From Leptodactylus fallax (lineage: Eukaryota > Chordata > Amphibia > Anura > Leptodactylidae), in assembly GCA_947044405.1 (NCBI GenBank), contig CAMRHE010000197.1:1550001-1614000 (forward strand): a stretch of 64,000 nt of DNA, written 5' to 3'. Of this stretch, positions 11,231 to 21,301 are shown in pieces (the stretch's first letter is position 1; the number at the start of each line of letters is the position of its first letter). The notes under the pieces were generated by a model. It ran no database searches. It saw only the letters and a list, made by a program, of their open reading frames with translations, and was not told the origin of the DNA. Position numbers and translations under genes: made by a program.

Positions 11231-11924
11231 TGTGTCCTAGTCCTATATATGAGGTGCGAGTAAAGGTAGGTGTGGGGTGGAAGTTGGAAAATATTGGGGA
11301 TTAAAATGTGTTTATTTTATGATTCCTATGATATTGCATCTTATATATCTTCCATGCTATATTATAAAATGGTAATAAAAGATGTTTAAAACAATACTTT
11401 TTCCACATTTGTCCCAGCAAACAATGCATGATTATTCCCCTTATTATAATTTTCCTACTTATGTTATCAAAGTAAATCATTCATTAGCAAATTGCGGAAA
11501 TCATGTACTATAATAGACTTCCAGAGGAAGAATATATTAGAAAACACTTTAATGAATAAGCTTTACTCTGGCTTGTCATATTGTACTGCTGGCATTGTCA
11601 GACAAGTAATGGCAGATTAAGACCTGTCTAGTAGGGGAAAACTAAATAACAAGGACTTTTATTAAGGCGTAAATAAACCTATTAAATATTATCTGGATTA
11701 GCAATTAGTAGAAGGAGCACTGACAATTTTATTTATCAACATTAAACACAATTATTAATTACAGACCTGACAAATCTAGCAGTAAGTAGGACACGTTGGG
11801 TGTTCTGGGGCCGTAAGTCTATTATATGAAGGATGATTAGGGAAATCCTGCTGGGATATAAGTAATTGTAGTTGTAGAATTTTAATTGCCTCAGAATAGG
11901 GTAAATTATATTCTCTTGTCTCAG
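11231..11924. other. Non-repetitive AT-rich stretch; possible regulatory DNA
   Basis: No coding or transposon signal. The stretch around 11560-11800 is rich in homeodomain-type cores (GGATTAGCAATTAG, TATTAAT, AATTAT). Such AT-rich motifs are common by chance, so function is speculative. Confidence 0.25.
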
Positions 11925-12255
11925 AGTATAAACAGTGGCATTGTGCTACCGAGGCTCAACGGTTTTGACTGGAGAGTGCAGGAGACATAATGTAGCTAGC
12001 ATTTGCTGCAGCTTGTGTTACAGGTCAAGGAATTAACATGGGAGCTCAAAAACGCTGTACTTGTGTGTTTGTTTATTCAGCTTGATACTGTGCATTTAAT
12101 GTGAATTAATGCTCGCATTATAATTTGTAGAGTCTTAGAATGTTTAATGTTTAACATGCTAGAGTTATATAAACTAAATAAGGAGGTCTGTAAAACACTA
12201 AGTAAATAGTATTACCCTGTGACCTGATGAGTATTAGATCTGGTCAAACTAGAAC
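11925..12255 (+). repeat. Diverged repeat, second copy (partner at 5340-5640)
   Basis: This is a collinear, same-orientation partner of 5340-5640. It shares ACAGTGGCA, GGTTTTGACT, GCTAGCA, GCAGCTTGTGTT, ATTCAGCTTGA, AATGTTTAACAT and CCTGATG-GTATTAGAT-TGGTCAA. It has no open frame, and identity by eye is only moderate. Confidence 0.55.
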
Positions 12256-13208
12256 AAGCCAAAAAAAATAATTGCTGATGATCGTGGTAAAAGTGTGCTT
12301 TGGTGTTTTTAAAAAGGTCTTATGTAGAGAAATATTTTGGCAAATATATGTAATATTAAAAAATAAGGGGTATTATCTACCCTAAAGCAAACAAATGGGT
12401 AAAAATTCATTTCTTGCTTAATTTCCTTGCAAATGGATTACAAGCTACCATTTGGAAATACTGGAAAAAGTTTTTATGACTCCTTATTTATTCCTATTAA
12501 ATGTCACTTTGTTCTTATTAGTTGATTAAAAATACCTGCGAAAAGATGCCAAAGATGATAGGCACAATGTATATTACTTCACAACAATGTCTTTCCATTG
12601 TAATACCGCAGAACATAGTTTTACCTTGTTGACTCCTTCAGAGACATTACAGTTAAAAAAAATACTAGTAACATTGTTTTTACATGTACTGTATTTACCT
12701 GCTGGGCGTTTCTATGGAAGATTTTTGTAACAGTGTTTAAGTACACCAAACTTTTAATGTGTAATGTTGTGTAATCATGCCATAAGGGACAGGGAAAGTA
12801 AATAGTTGAAACTACTTAGATGACATATTGCGGACTCATATTTGCGAATAAAGTATGGATCGATTCAATTCCATGGGCCCATACACGCGACCTCTATTTT
12901 ATGACCATATGTCCTTGCCAAATTCTAGGACTACAAATTATGAAGCATGTCCTATTTTTGCCCACATTTGTGGAGCAGACCAGTGTAGGGAATCATACAA
13001 GTCTTTTTGTGGATCTGTGATTGCGGATGACATGTGCACATGTTTTTAGAAAATTGCGGATCAGTATTTGCAGACAGTAAAAACCACTACAGTCATGTGA
13101 AGGAGGCCTTGATGGGATTGTCCCATTATGGACCCTTTTCCCCTATTCACAGGACAAGGTTGTTCTTGTCTTCGGTATTTTTTTAATGCATGATAACAGC
13201 CCAAACTA
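12256..13208. other. Unassigned intronic DNA
   Basis: AT-rich sequence with two overlapping short open frames near 12820-13049 that lack any motif. No repeat ends recognised. Confidence 0.35.
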
Positions 13209-13212
13209 TTAA

Positions 13213-13989
13213 AGTGTAACTAAACTTTCAGACGACTTTTGATTTTCTGGCAGTATTTGTGCCATTCATAAATTTTGTAATATATTTTGTTACCAAATAT
13301 TTAATCCTTTTTGTGAAATGCTGCATTTTTTCACTCTTCCCCTTGCTTCTGTAATCAAATCTGTTCCTGCTTCTCACTGAATGTTACTGTGTATGGAGTA
13401 TGGGCTTGGAGTACGGAGCTGTTTGAGGGGAGGGTCACCTCAATCAGTTATATCTCTGGCATTATAAAATGTACAAATTTGATTTTGGTGTCATATGACA
13501 CTAAGGTTGCAGTGCTACCTATATTATTTCCAGAGATATCACTGGTCGAAAACACAGTCGGAATTAGCATATTTATATGCAGCTGCATAATATACATGAT
13601 ATAAATATCCTATGTAAATATATTACACAGCTGCATATAAATATCGTAATCCAGACAGTTTTTTCAATTAGTACTGCAATCTTAGTAGAATCCTCTTTCA
13701 TATGAGACCAACAGCAAGTTTCTATGTTATATAACACCCGAGATATAACTGTTTGAAATGACCTACCCCCTAACCTCATTTTCTCTACATTTTACACAGT
13801 CTCTACTCCATACACAGTAACATTCAGTCAGGGGCAGGAACAGCTCTCAATATAGAAGCAAGGGAGAGGGTGAAAAAATACAGGATTTCACGGAAAGGAT
13901 CTAAAATTTGTTAATAAAATATATTACAAATTGTATTAATGACAAATACTGCCAGAAAATCAAAAGTTGTCTGAAAGTTTAATTATGCT
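13213..13989. mobile_element. 777-bp TTAA-flanked foldback element
   Basis: A near-complete palindrome. The left arm starts AGTGTAACTAAAC, and the right arm ends in the reverse complement of AGCATAATTAAAC. Both arms contain ACTTTTGATTTTCTGGCAG, a TGTATGGAGTA-type block and a shared centre around 13570-13640 (CAGCTGCATA and its partner). TTAA lies on both sides (13209-13212 and 13990-13993), the target duplication of piggyBac/Kolobok-type elements. It has no coding capacity, so it is non-autonomous. Confidence 0.75.
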
Positions 13990-13993
13990 TTAA

Positions 13994-14380
13994 GTCCTCT
14001 TTTAAGTACATCCATTACTAGGAAAAAATATTACAACACTTTATATAGTTTTTAGCAAGAGAAAAAATGAAGACAAACTGACAATATTTAGTATTTTTAT
14101 GTTTTATTTACTATGACCCCAAACTTTCAGAAATCACTCCACACCAAGCAAATGTGAAGCAACACTAATTAATAATTTCACAGTTTACATATAAGAACAT
14201 AAGATCTTCAAACAACCTATCTTCTAATCCACCTCCCCCTATTTGTTATCATATTCAACTTAATTTTATGCTTAGCAGAAAAAAAAATCACTCAGTAAAA
14301 TAAATAGATAAAGACTATCAGTCTTTGAAATTTTTCACTTTTTGTACATAAAAAGACCCAGGGAACGTAATATGGCCAAC
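13994..14380. other. Unassigned AT-rich spacer
   Basis: No recognisable feature. Confidence 0.35.
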
Positions 14381-15060
14381 GCAATGGATTAAGAGAAATA
14401 TCTCAAGGCTGTGCTGTTGTGATAACTGAACCCGATGTGACCTCTCTCAGACACAATTACAGAGCAATGTGTGTGTGTTTTTTAATTTCATCAGGGGTTT
14501 AATTAGTATACAAATAAAACTTCCCTTATCTCCCTTCCACGTAATTGGCTTGTCTTTAGCTGCTATGTGAAGTATGTGAGAGCCGTCTGTAATTAGGCTG
14601 GCTACCTTAACCTCTATTTTTTCATCTTTCCCCAATCGGTCAAAAACCCACAGTTGACTCAAGGCCTAAAGACAAATATACAGTTTGCATTTGTACTATT
14701 ACGATGACTGTCCCTCTGGTGGTAGTTACATTAATGTGGCTCTGGGTCCTACAGTTCTTAAAAGCATCTTGAATCTTGTCCCCAATACATGTTTATTGAT
14801 TAGCTCACCGCTCTGTGCTCAGGCTACACATAGCTTAATATTTAGTGACAGGCTAGTTCTTCAAGTAATTAGAACAGAGCATTGGGAAAACAATTACAAG
14901 TGGAGTTATTAAACTTGATTTATCTGACTCTCTCTTCTACTGGTTTCTAAAGAGAAGTCCATCAGAAACATCCTAATATAAAGATCCAGCTGGCAGGCTG
15001 ACACTTATTATTGCTGCCTGGTCGAATTCCATCTTGGCTCCTGTCACCTACCTGAAAATA
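14381..15060. promoter_or_regulatory. Candidate conserved non-coding element
   Basis: About 680 bp of balanced-complexity, non-repetitive sequence among transposons. It has many homeodomain-like cores (TAATTAG, CTAATTG, GTAATTAG, GTAATTGGC, GATTAGCTC) and no long frame consistent with an exon. Long introns of developmental-locus genes often carry enhancers of this look. Conservation cannot be seen from one sequence, so this is a low-confidence inference. Confidence 0.25.
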
Positions 15061-15399
15061 TTAGTAGCTATTTGGTATCTCTAGAATTAATTGAGATCAG
15101 GTATAATAATGTCTTGTGATGGTTGTGAGACTGCTTAATACAATTTAATACAGTGGCCAATATGAATATACAATATGTACAGTATCATTGCAGTTACTGT
15201 AGGCTGCATACAAAAGCTGTAACAACCTATAAGCCACATTATGTAAATCTAGATTTGAGGTCAAAAATTTAAAGGAGTTATAGACTGACTAAAATGTCTG
15301 GAAACCAATACATCATTTTCCAGTTATTTGATTAAAGGCTAAAAGGTGTTACACTTTGTGTTGTGTACAGTTTATTATGACCATTAGGGCACTTTATAT
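15061..15399. other. Unassigned AT-rich spacer
   Basis: No recognisable feature. Confidence 0.35.
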
Positions 15400-15562
15400 T
15401 ATTATAATTTTTTATTTTTTTATAGAGCACCATTAATTCCATGGTGCTGTACATTTGAGGGTTTACATACAGTACACAAAATGTACAAAACAAATACAAT
15501 ACTAAGAGTGACCAACTGGAACAAAGGGAGAGAGTGCCCTGCCCACAAGGGCTTACAATCTA
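15400..15562 (-). repeat. Dispersed repeat fragment beside Tc1-A copy 2
   Basis: AT-rich tail (ATTATTATAATTTTTATTTT), then ATTCCATGGTGCTGTACA and CCCTGCCCACAAGGGCTTACA. From memory this matches a repeat scattered widely in amphibian and fish genomes. The AT-rich end suggests a retroposon whose 3' tail lies to the left. Tc1-A copy 2 interrupts it at the TA of AATCTA. Confidence 0.45.
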
Positions 15563-17044
15563 CAGTGCCTTGCGAAAGTATTCGGCCCCCTTGAACTTTT
15601 CAACCTTTTGCCACACTTCAGGCTTCAAACATAAGGATATAAAATTTTAATTTTTTGGTGAAGAATCAACAAGTGGGACACAATCGTGAAGTGTAACGAA
15701 ATTTATTGGATATTTTAAACTTTTGTAAAAAATAAAAAACTGAAAAGTGGGACGTGCAATATTATTCGGCCCCTTTACTTTCAGTGCAGCAAACTCACTC
15801 CAGAAGTTCAGTGAGGATGAATGATCCAATGTTGTCCTAAATGACTGATGATGATAAATATAATCCACCTGTGTGTAATCAAGTCTCCGTATAAATGCAC
15901 CTGCTCTGTGATAGTCTCAGGGTTCTGTTTAAAGCGCAGAGAGCATCATGAAGACCAAGGAACACACCAGGCAGGTCCGTGATACTGTTGTGGAGAAGTT
16001 TAAAGCCGGATTTGGATACAAAAAGATTTCCCAAACTTTAAACATCCCAAGGAGCACTGTGCAAGCGAACGTATTGAAATGGAAGGAGTATCAGACCACT
16101 GCAAATCTAACAAGACCTGGCCTTCCCTCTAAACTTTAATCTCAAACAAGGAGAAGACTGAAAAAGTCTCATTTAAAGTCCATAAAAGTCTCATTTAAAG
16201 TTTGCCACAAGCCACCTGGGAGACACACCAAACATGTGGAAGAAGGTGCTCTGGTCAGATGAAACCAAAATCGAACTTTTTGTCCACAATGCAAAACGAT
16301 ATGTTTGGCGTAAAAGCAACACAGCTCATCACCCTGAACACACCATCCCCACTGTCAAACATGGTGGTGGCAGCATCATGGTTTGGGCCTACTTTTCTTC
16401 AGCAGGGACAGGGAAGATGGTTAAAATTGATGGGAAGATGGATGGAGCCAAATACAATACCATTCTGAAAGAAAACCTGTTGGAGTCTGCAAAAGACCTG
16501 AGACTGGGACGGAGATTTATCTTCCAACAAGACAATGATCCCAAACATAAAGCAAAATCTACAATGGAATAGTTCACAAATAAACGTATCCAGGAGTTAG
16601 AATGGCCAAGTCAAAGTCCAGACCTGAATCCAATCGAGAATCTGTGGAAAGAGCTGAAAACTGCTGTTCACAAACGCTCTCCATCCAACCTCACTGAGCT
16701 CGAGCTGTTTTCCAAGGAAGAATGGGCAAGAATTTCAGTCTCTCGATGTGCAAAACTGATAGAGACATACCCCAAGCGACTTGCAGCTGCAATCGCAGCA
16801 AAAGGTGGCGCTACAAAGTATTAACTTAAGGGGGCCGAATAATATTGCATGCCCCACTTTTCAGTTTTTTATTTTTTACAAAAGTTTAAAATAACCAATA
16901 AATTTTGTTCCACTTCACAACTGTGTACCACTTGTTGTTGATTCTTCACCAAAAAATTTAAATTTTATATCTTTATGTTTGAAGCCTGAAATGTGGCAAA
17001 AGGTTGAAAAGTTCAAGGGGGCCGAATACTTTCGCAAGGCACTG
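15563..17044 (+). mobile_element. Tc1-A copy 2, internally deleted
   Basis: A 1482-bp element with TA on both sides (15561-15562 and 17045-17046) and the same termini as copy 1. Both inverted repeats are present with their inner and outer direct repeats. An internal deletion of roughly 140-170 bp removes much of the second DNA-binding subdomain. At the deletion point (about 16160-16200) the motif AAAAGTCTCATTTAAAGT is duplicated in tandem. Confidence 0.93.
15948..16824 (+). pseudogene. Tc1-A copy 2 transposase, broken
   Basis: The frame starts at the family ATG and hits a stop at 16137-16139, where a serine codon TCA became TAA. It then loses the region after RRRL up to SHLKF, including the second helix-turn-helix. 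The catalytic part resumes at 16202-16234 with WSDETKIELF and continues through [10 protein letters not shown] tryptophan codon has become TAG at 16570-16572. The last part, with NPIENLW, GGATKY and the stop at 16822-16824, is still recognisable. All three catalytic acids survive, but the protein could not bind DNA or be completed. Confidence 0.9.
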
Positions 17045-17142
17045 TATATAGTAGATATTTTTTGTTGCACTTCCTTATACAGCTATATATCCAAATATCT
17101 TCTATGGTGTGAATTGATGTAAAATAAAAAAAATAAAAAAAA

Positions 17143-17160
17143 ATATATATATATATATAT
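17143..17160. repeat. (TA)n microsatellite
   Basis: About nine TA units just downstream of Tc1-A copy 2, preceded by an A-rich stretch. Confidence 0.9.
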
Positions 17161-17719
17161 CGCATTCAGATGAACACAAGGTATGCCAGTTCTGCTTTCT
17201 TGTATAGCTACAGTACAGACCTGACCTCTCTTATTTGTCCTCTTTTTGCCCTAATTTCTGGAATATGTTAAAAGATAGTGTCTCTCTCTCTTAATCTATA
17301 CTTGATTAATATTGAACTGGAAGCTATCCCCACTTGACGACTATGATACTGAGTGTGGCAAGGTTGAAGATATACTAAGTCTGGAAATGTGCTGATTCCA
17401 CTGCAGTGAAGGATGTGATCCATAAGGTGAATTCCTCTTCCAGTATGAGTATTGGCTAGGAATAAACACCAGGAGGGCAATAAAATATTACAATAGATGG
17501 GGGCAATTGATTTGTGATGACCTGTTATTTAAAGTCTACATGTTTCACTTACTGTAAGGGTGAATTTAAAGGTCAACCTTTGTTCTCTCCTCATATATTT
17601 TTTTTTTTCGTTTTCTCATTTTGTTTTCTTTTTCTTCTTTCTATTTATCTATTTACTCATTGTCTTTTTTCAGTTATGTATTTTTTTCTGTCTTTTTTGT
17701 GTTTTTGACTAATATGTTT

Positions 17720-17748
17720 ATTAATAATAATAATAATAATAATAATAC
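17720..17748. repeat. (AAT)n microsatellite
   Basis: About nine TAA units with one interruption. Confidence 0.9.
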
Positions 17749-17929
17749 CAATAATAATGTATTCTGTCTTTTTTCTGTTTTAAATTAAGACCTTTTGGAC
17801 ACAGGTTAGTCTGACATTTTCCAAGACAGTTTTTTTTTGACACATTATACTTTAGCTTGGTCCTAAATTTTGGTCATTATACAGTGCGTTTTTTTTTTTT
17901 TTTTAAAAGGACAATTTACAAAAAAATTC

Positions 17930-18660
17930 ATAAAACTTTCAATTTGGTAACTAAAGTTTCAGTTACTATGGTAAAAACACAGATCGTCATATCACACAAA
18001 GTTGTTAATAATTAACATTTACCATACGTCAACTTTATATTGGTAAAATTCTTTCAATGTCCTCTTACTTTTCTTGGATGTTAGAAGGCTTATAAATTTA
18101 GTAGCACATTCTCAAGCTTTCAAGAAAATCTAAAGATTCTGAAAGATTCTGTTTTCTAGGGACCTATTCAGTTGTGAAGTGACTTTGGGGGGCCTATATA
18201 CTAGAATCCCTCAATAAATGACCCCATTTTTAGAAACTGTACCCCTCAAATTATTCAAATCAGTATATAGAAACTTTGTTAACATTTTAGGTGTTTCACA
18301 GGAATTAATGCAAAATGGTGGTGAAATTTCTGAATGTCATTTTTTTAATAAAATTTTCTATTTCAAACCAGTTTTTCCTTTGATAAAGACAGGATAACAT
18401 TAAAACAAACCACATTATTTTTTACTCTGATTCTGCAGTTTGTAGAAATATCCCATATGTGACCATACTGTACAACTCCAGAAATTAAAGAGCGCCTTAT
18501 GGATTTTGGTAAAGTCATTTTTATTAGGATAGTTTTTAGACACCATATTGCAGAGCCCCAGATGTACCACAACAGGCGAAACCTCCTAAAAGTGACCCAA
18601 TTTTGAAAACTACACCCCTTAAAGGGGTTGGCCACTTTACGAAGAGTCGCTATCAGAGGC
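17930..18660. repeat. Old copy of the AAAGTGACCC/TTGGAAACTACACCCCT repeat
   Basis: Blocks such as CTCCTAAAAGTGACCCAATT, AAACTACACCCCTTAAA and ATCCCATATGTGACC match the tandem units at 37680-38620 and parts of 22790-23880. A GGATGTTAGAAGGCTTATAA block also recurs inverted near 58850. The long frame on the minus strand here (18363-18671) is repeat-derived and not a gene. Confidence 0.55.
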
Positions 18661-18834
18661 GAAGAATGCATACACCTCTTCTGCAGTAAAGGAGTGCTGG
18701 GTCATTTATATTGGAGGTATAAATATGTTATGCTTACACATATATATTTGTTGTTCATAGTAAATAAACTGGTATATACAGCAAAAACTGTATATAAAGG
18801 AAAAAAAATACCCCCAAAAATTAGCTGTATAAAA

Positions 18835-19478
18835 TAGGAATGGGCGATTATGACCTAAATCAAAATCACAATTAATTGGGCATTTTACCTCGATTACGAT
18901 GAATGGCGATTATTTAGATTACACCCCTTTTACAGTATGAGTGTGTTGGGCAAACCTCACGAACACAGCCAAACCAAAACAGCTATTATACTCTGGGGTT
19001 GAAGAGACCCCAGAATGTAATGAGCGGAGGCCCAGGGGAGGTGATCAAACATAAAAAACAGTGTTACTCATCTCTCCTGCGCGACTCGCTGCTGTCTTCA
19101 GTGCCTCTGACTGATTTCATATGGGTCACACAGCGTCATGTCACTTGTTGCTATGTGTCATAATGCCATGTGACCACCAGAGGCCCCATCAGACCTCAGT
19201 GGTCACTGACGTCAATCAGAAGCACTGAAGACAGCAGGGAGTCACACTGGAGCCCAGGAGAGGTGAGTGACACTTTTTTTTATGTTTGATAACTTCCCCT
19301 GGGCATCTGCTTATTATACACTGGGATATGAAGAGACCCTAGAGTATAATAATAGATGTTCCAATTTAGACGTGTTGTGTCTTAACAAAACTGCAAGTAG
19401 AACCTCGCAAATACTGTAATAACTGAACTGAAATAATATTCAATTTCAGGTATTTTTTTGATTAATCTCAAAGCCCTA
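18835..19478. mobile_element. hAT-type non-autonomous element with 8-bp duplication
   Basis: The ends are TAGGAATGGGCGATTATG and the inverted counterpart of TAGGGCTTTGAGATTAATC. It is flanked by GTATAAAA (18827-18834) and ATATAAAA (19479-19486), an 8-bp target duplication with one mismatch. Eight-bp duplications and TA/CA-G ends are the hAT hallmark. It is 644 bp and non-coding, and holds a second foldback (18981-19356). Confidence 0.65.
18981..19356. repeat. Foldback with CTCTGGGGT...AAGAGACCCC arms, nested in the hAT-type element
   Basis: The left arm (TATTATACTCTGGGGT, GAAGAGACCCCAGA) is the reverse complement of the right arm (GAAGAGACCCTAGAGTATAA). Internal arms around GACGTCA and GCACTGAAGACAGCA also pair. 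Related pieces lie at about 24767-24870 and 26695-27060. Target duplication not resolved. Confidence 0.55.
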
Positions 19479-19585
19479 ATATAAAAATACAGAAGTATAC
19501 AAAAATATACTAAATTTGCTGCAACAGCAGCTAATTTTTTTTCGCTCTACCGCTAACTAATTTGGTGCAAACTTTCCTGATGCTA

Positions 19586-21162
19586 CAGTGGGGAAAAAAA
19601 AGTATTTAGTCAGCCACCAATTGTGCAAGTTCTCCCACTTGAAAAGATGAGAGAGGTCTGTAATTGACATCATAGGTAGACCTCAGCTATGAGAGACAAA
19701 ATGAGAAAACATATCTAGAATATCACATTGATTTTTAAAGAATTTACTTGCAAATTATGGTGGAAAATAAGTATTTGGTCAATAACAAAAGTTCATCTCA
19801 ATACTTTGTTATATATCCTTTTTTGGCAATGACAGAGGTCAAACGTTTTCTGTAAGTCTTCACAAGGTTGGCACACACTGTTGCTGGTATGTTGGCCCAT
19901 TCCTCCATGCAGATCTCCTCTACAGCAGTGATGTTTTGGGGCTGTCGCTAGGCAACTCGGACTTTCAACTCCCTCCAAAGGTTTTCTATGGGGTTGAGAT
20001 CTGAAAACTGGCTAGGCCAATCCAGGACCATGAAATGCTTCTTACAAATCCACTCCTTTGTTGCCCTGGTGGTGTGCTTGAAATGATTGTTATGCTGAAA
20101 GACCCAGCCACGTTTCATCTTCAATGCCCTTTCTGATGCAAGGAGGTTTGCACTCAAAATTTCACGATACATGGCCCCATTCATTCTTTCATGTACACGG
20201 ATCAGTCGTCCTGGTCCCTTTGCAGAGAAACAGCCCCAAAGCATGATGTTGCCACCCCCATGCTTCACAGCAGGTATGGTGTTCTTTGGATGCAACTCAG
20301 CATTCACTCTCCTTCAAACACAACAAGTTGTGTTTCTACCAAATAATTCTATTTTGGTTTCATCTGACCATATGACATTCTCCCAATACTCTTCTGGAAC
20401 ACCCAAATGCTCTCTAGCAAACTTCAGACAGGCCTGGATATGTACTGGCTTAAGCAGGAGGACACGTCTGGCGGCGTAGTGTGTTACTGATGGTAGCCTT
20501 TGTTACATTAGTCCCAGATTTCTGCAGGTCATTCAATAGGTCCCCCTGTGTGGTTCTGGGATTTTTGCTCACCGTTCTTGAGATCATTTTGACCCCATGG
20601 GGTGAGATCTTGCGTGGAGCCCCTGATTGAGGGAGATTATCAGTGGTCTTGTATGTCTTCCATTTTCTAATTATTGCTGCCATAGTTGATTTCTTCACAC
20701 CAAGCTGCTTGCCTATTGCAGATTCAGTCTTCCCAGCCTGGTGCAGGTCTACAATTTTGTTTCTGGTGTCCTTCCACAGCTCTTTGGTCTTCACCATAGT
20801 GGAGTTTGGAGTGTGACTGTTTGAGGTTGTGGACAGGTGTCTTTTATACTGATAACAATTTCAAACAGGTGCCATTACTACAGGTAATGAGTGGAGGACA
20901 GAGGAGCCTCTTAAAGAAGAAGTTACAGGTCTGTGAGAGCCAGAAATCTTGCTTGTTTGTAGGTGACCAAATACTTATTTTCCACCATAATTTGCAAATA
21001 AATTCTTTAAAAATGAAACAATGTGATTCTCTGGATTTGTTTTCTCATTTTGTCTCTAATAGTTGAGGTCTACCTATGATGTCAATTACAGGCCTCTCTC
21101 ATCTTTTTAAGTGGGAGAACTTGCACAATTGGTGGCTGACTAAATACTTTTTTCCCCCACTG
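19586..21162 (-). mobile_element. Tc1-B copy 1, full-length frame with degenerate transposase
   Basis: Bounded by TA (19584-19585 and 21163-21164) with termini CAGTGGGGAAAAAAAAG and the inverse. Inverted repeats exceed 200 bp, with outer (AGTATTTAGTCA) and inner (AGTATTTGGTCA) direct repeats, an IR/DR layout. The transposase runs on the minus strand. Confidence 0.93.
19798..20797 (-). pseudogene. Tc1-B copy 1 transposase with second catalytic Asp changed to Asn
   Basis: Starting at the family ATG ([16 protein letters not shown]...), the first 115 codons are open. They include a helix-turn-helix ([14 protein letters not shown]) and the GAPRKI hook. A deletion of about 23 bp near 20470 (after NTLRR) shifts the frame. 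The catalytic region resumes with WSDETKIELF, then FQHNNHFKH, where family members read QHDND. The codon at 20089-20091 (complement) is AAC, so the second catalytic aspartate is lost. NPIENLW is kept. The last segment, in another frame, ends at KGYITKY with TGA at 19798-19800 (complement). Confidence 0.9.
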
Positions 21163-21297
21163 TAAACCATGGCTGGTTTTAGACAAAGTGTGGCCCTGGG
21201 CAAAATTAAAGACGGGGTCCCAAATGCTGATATATCAACAATGCCTTCATATTTAGTGAATTAAGAAGGCAGTGCAGTACTTCCAGTGGCAACCCCT
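21163..21297. other. Short unassigned spacer
   Basis: No recognisable feature between Tc1-B copy 1 and the TTAA-type repeat. Confidence 0.35.
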
Positions 21298-21301
21298 TTA
21301 A

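Noticed and set aside
18363..18671. 102-residue open frame on the minus strand
   Set aside because: Lies wholly within a dispersed repeat that recurs at 37.7-38.6 kb and has no protein motif.
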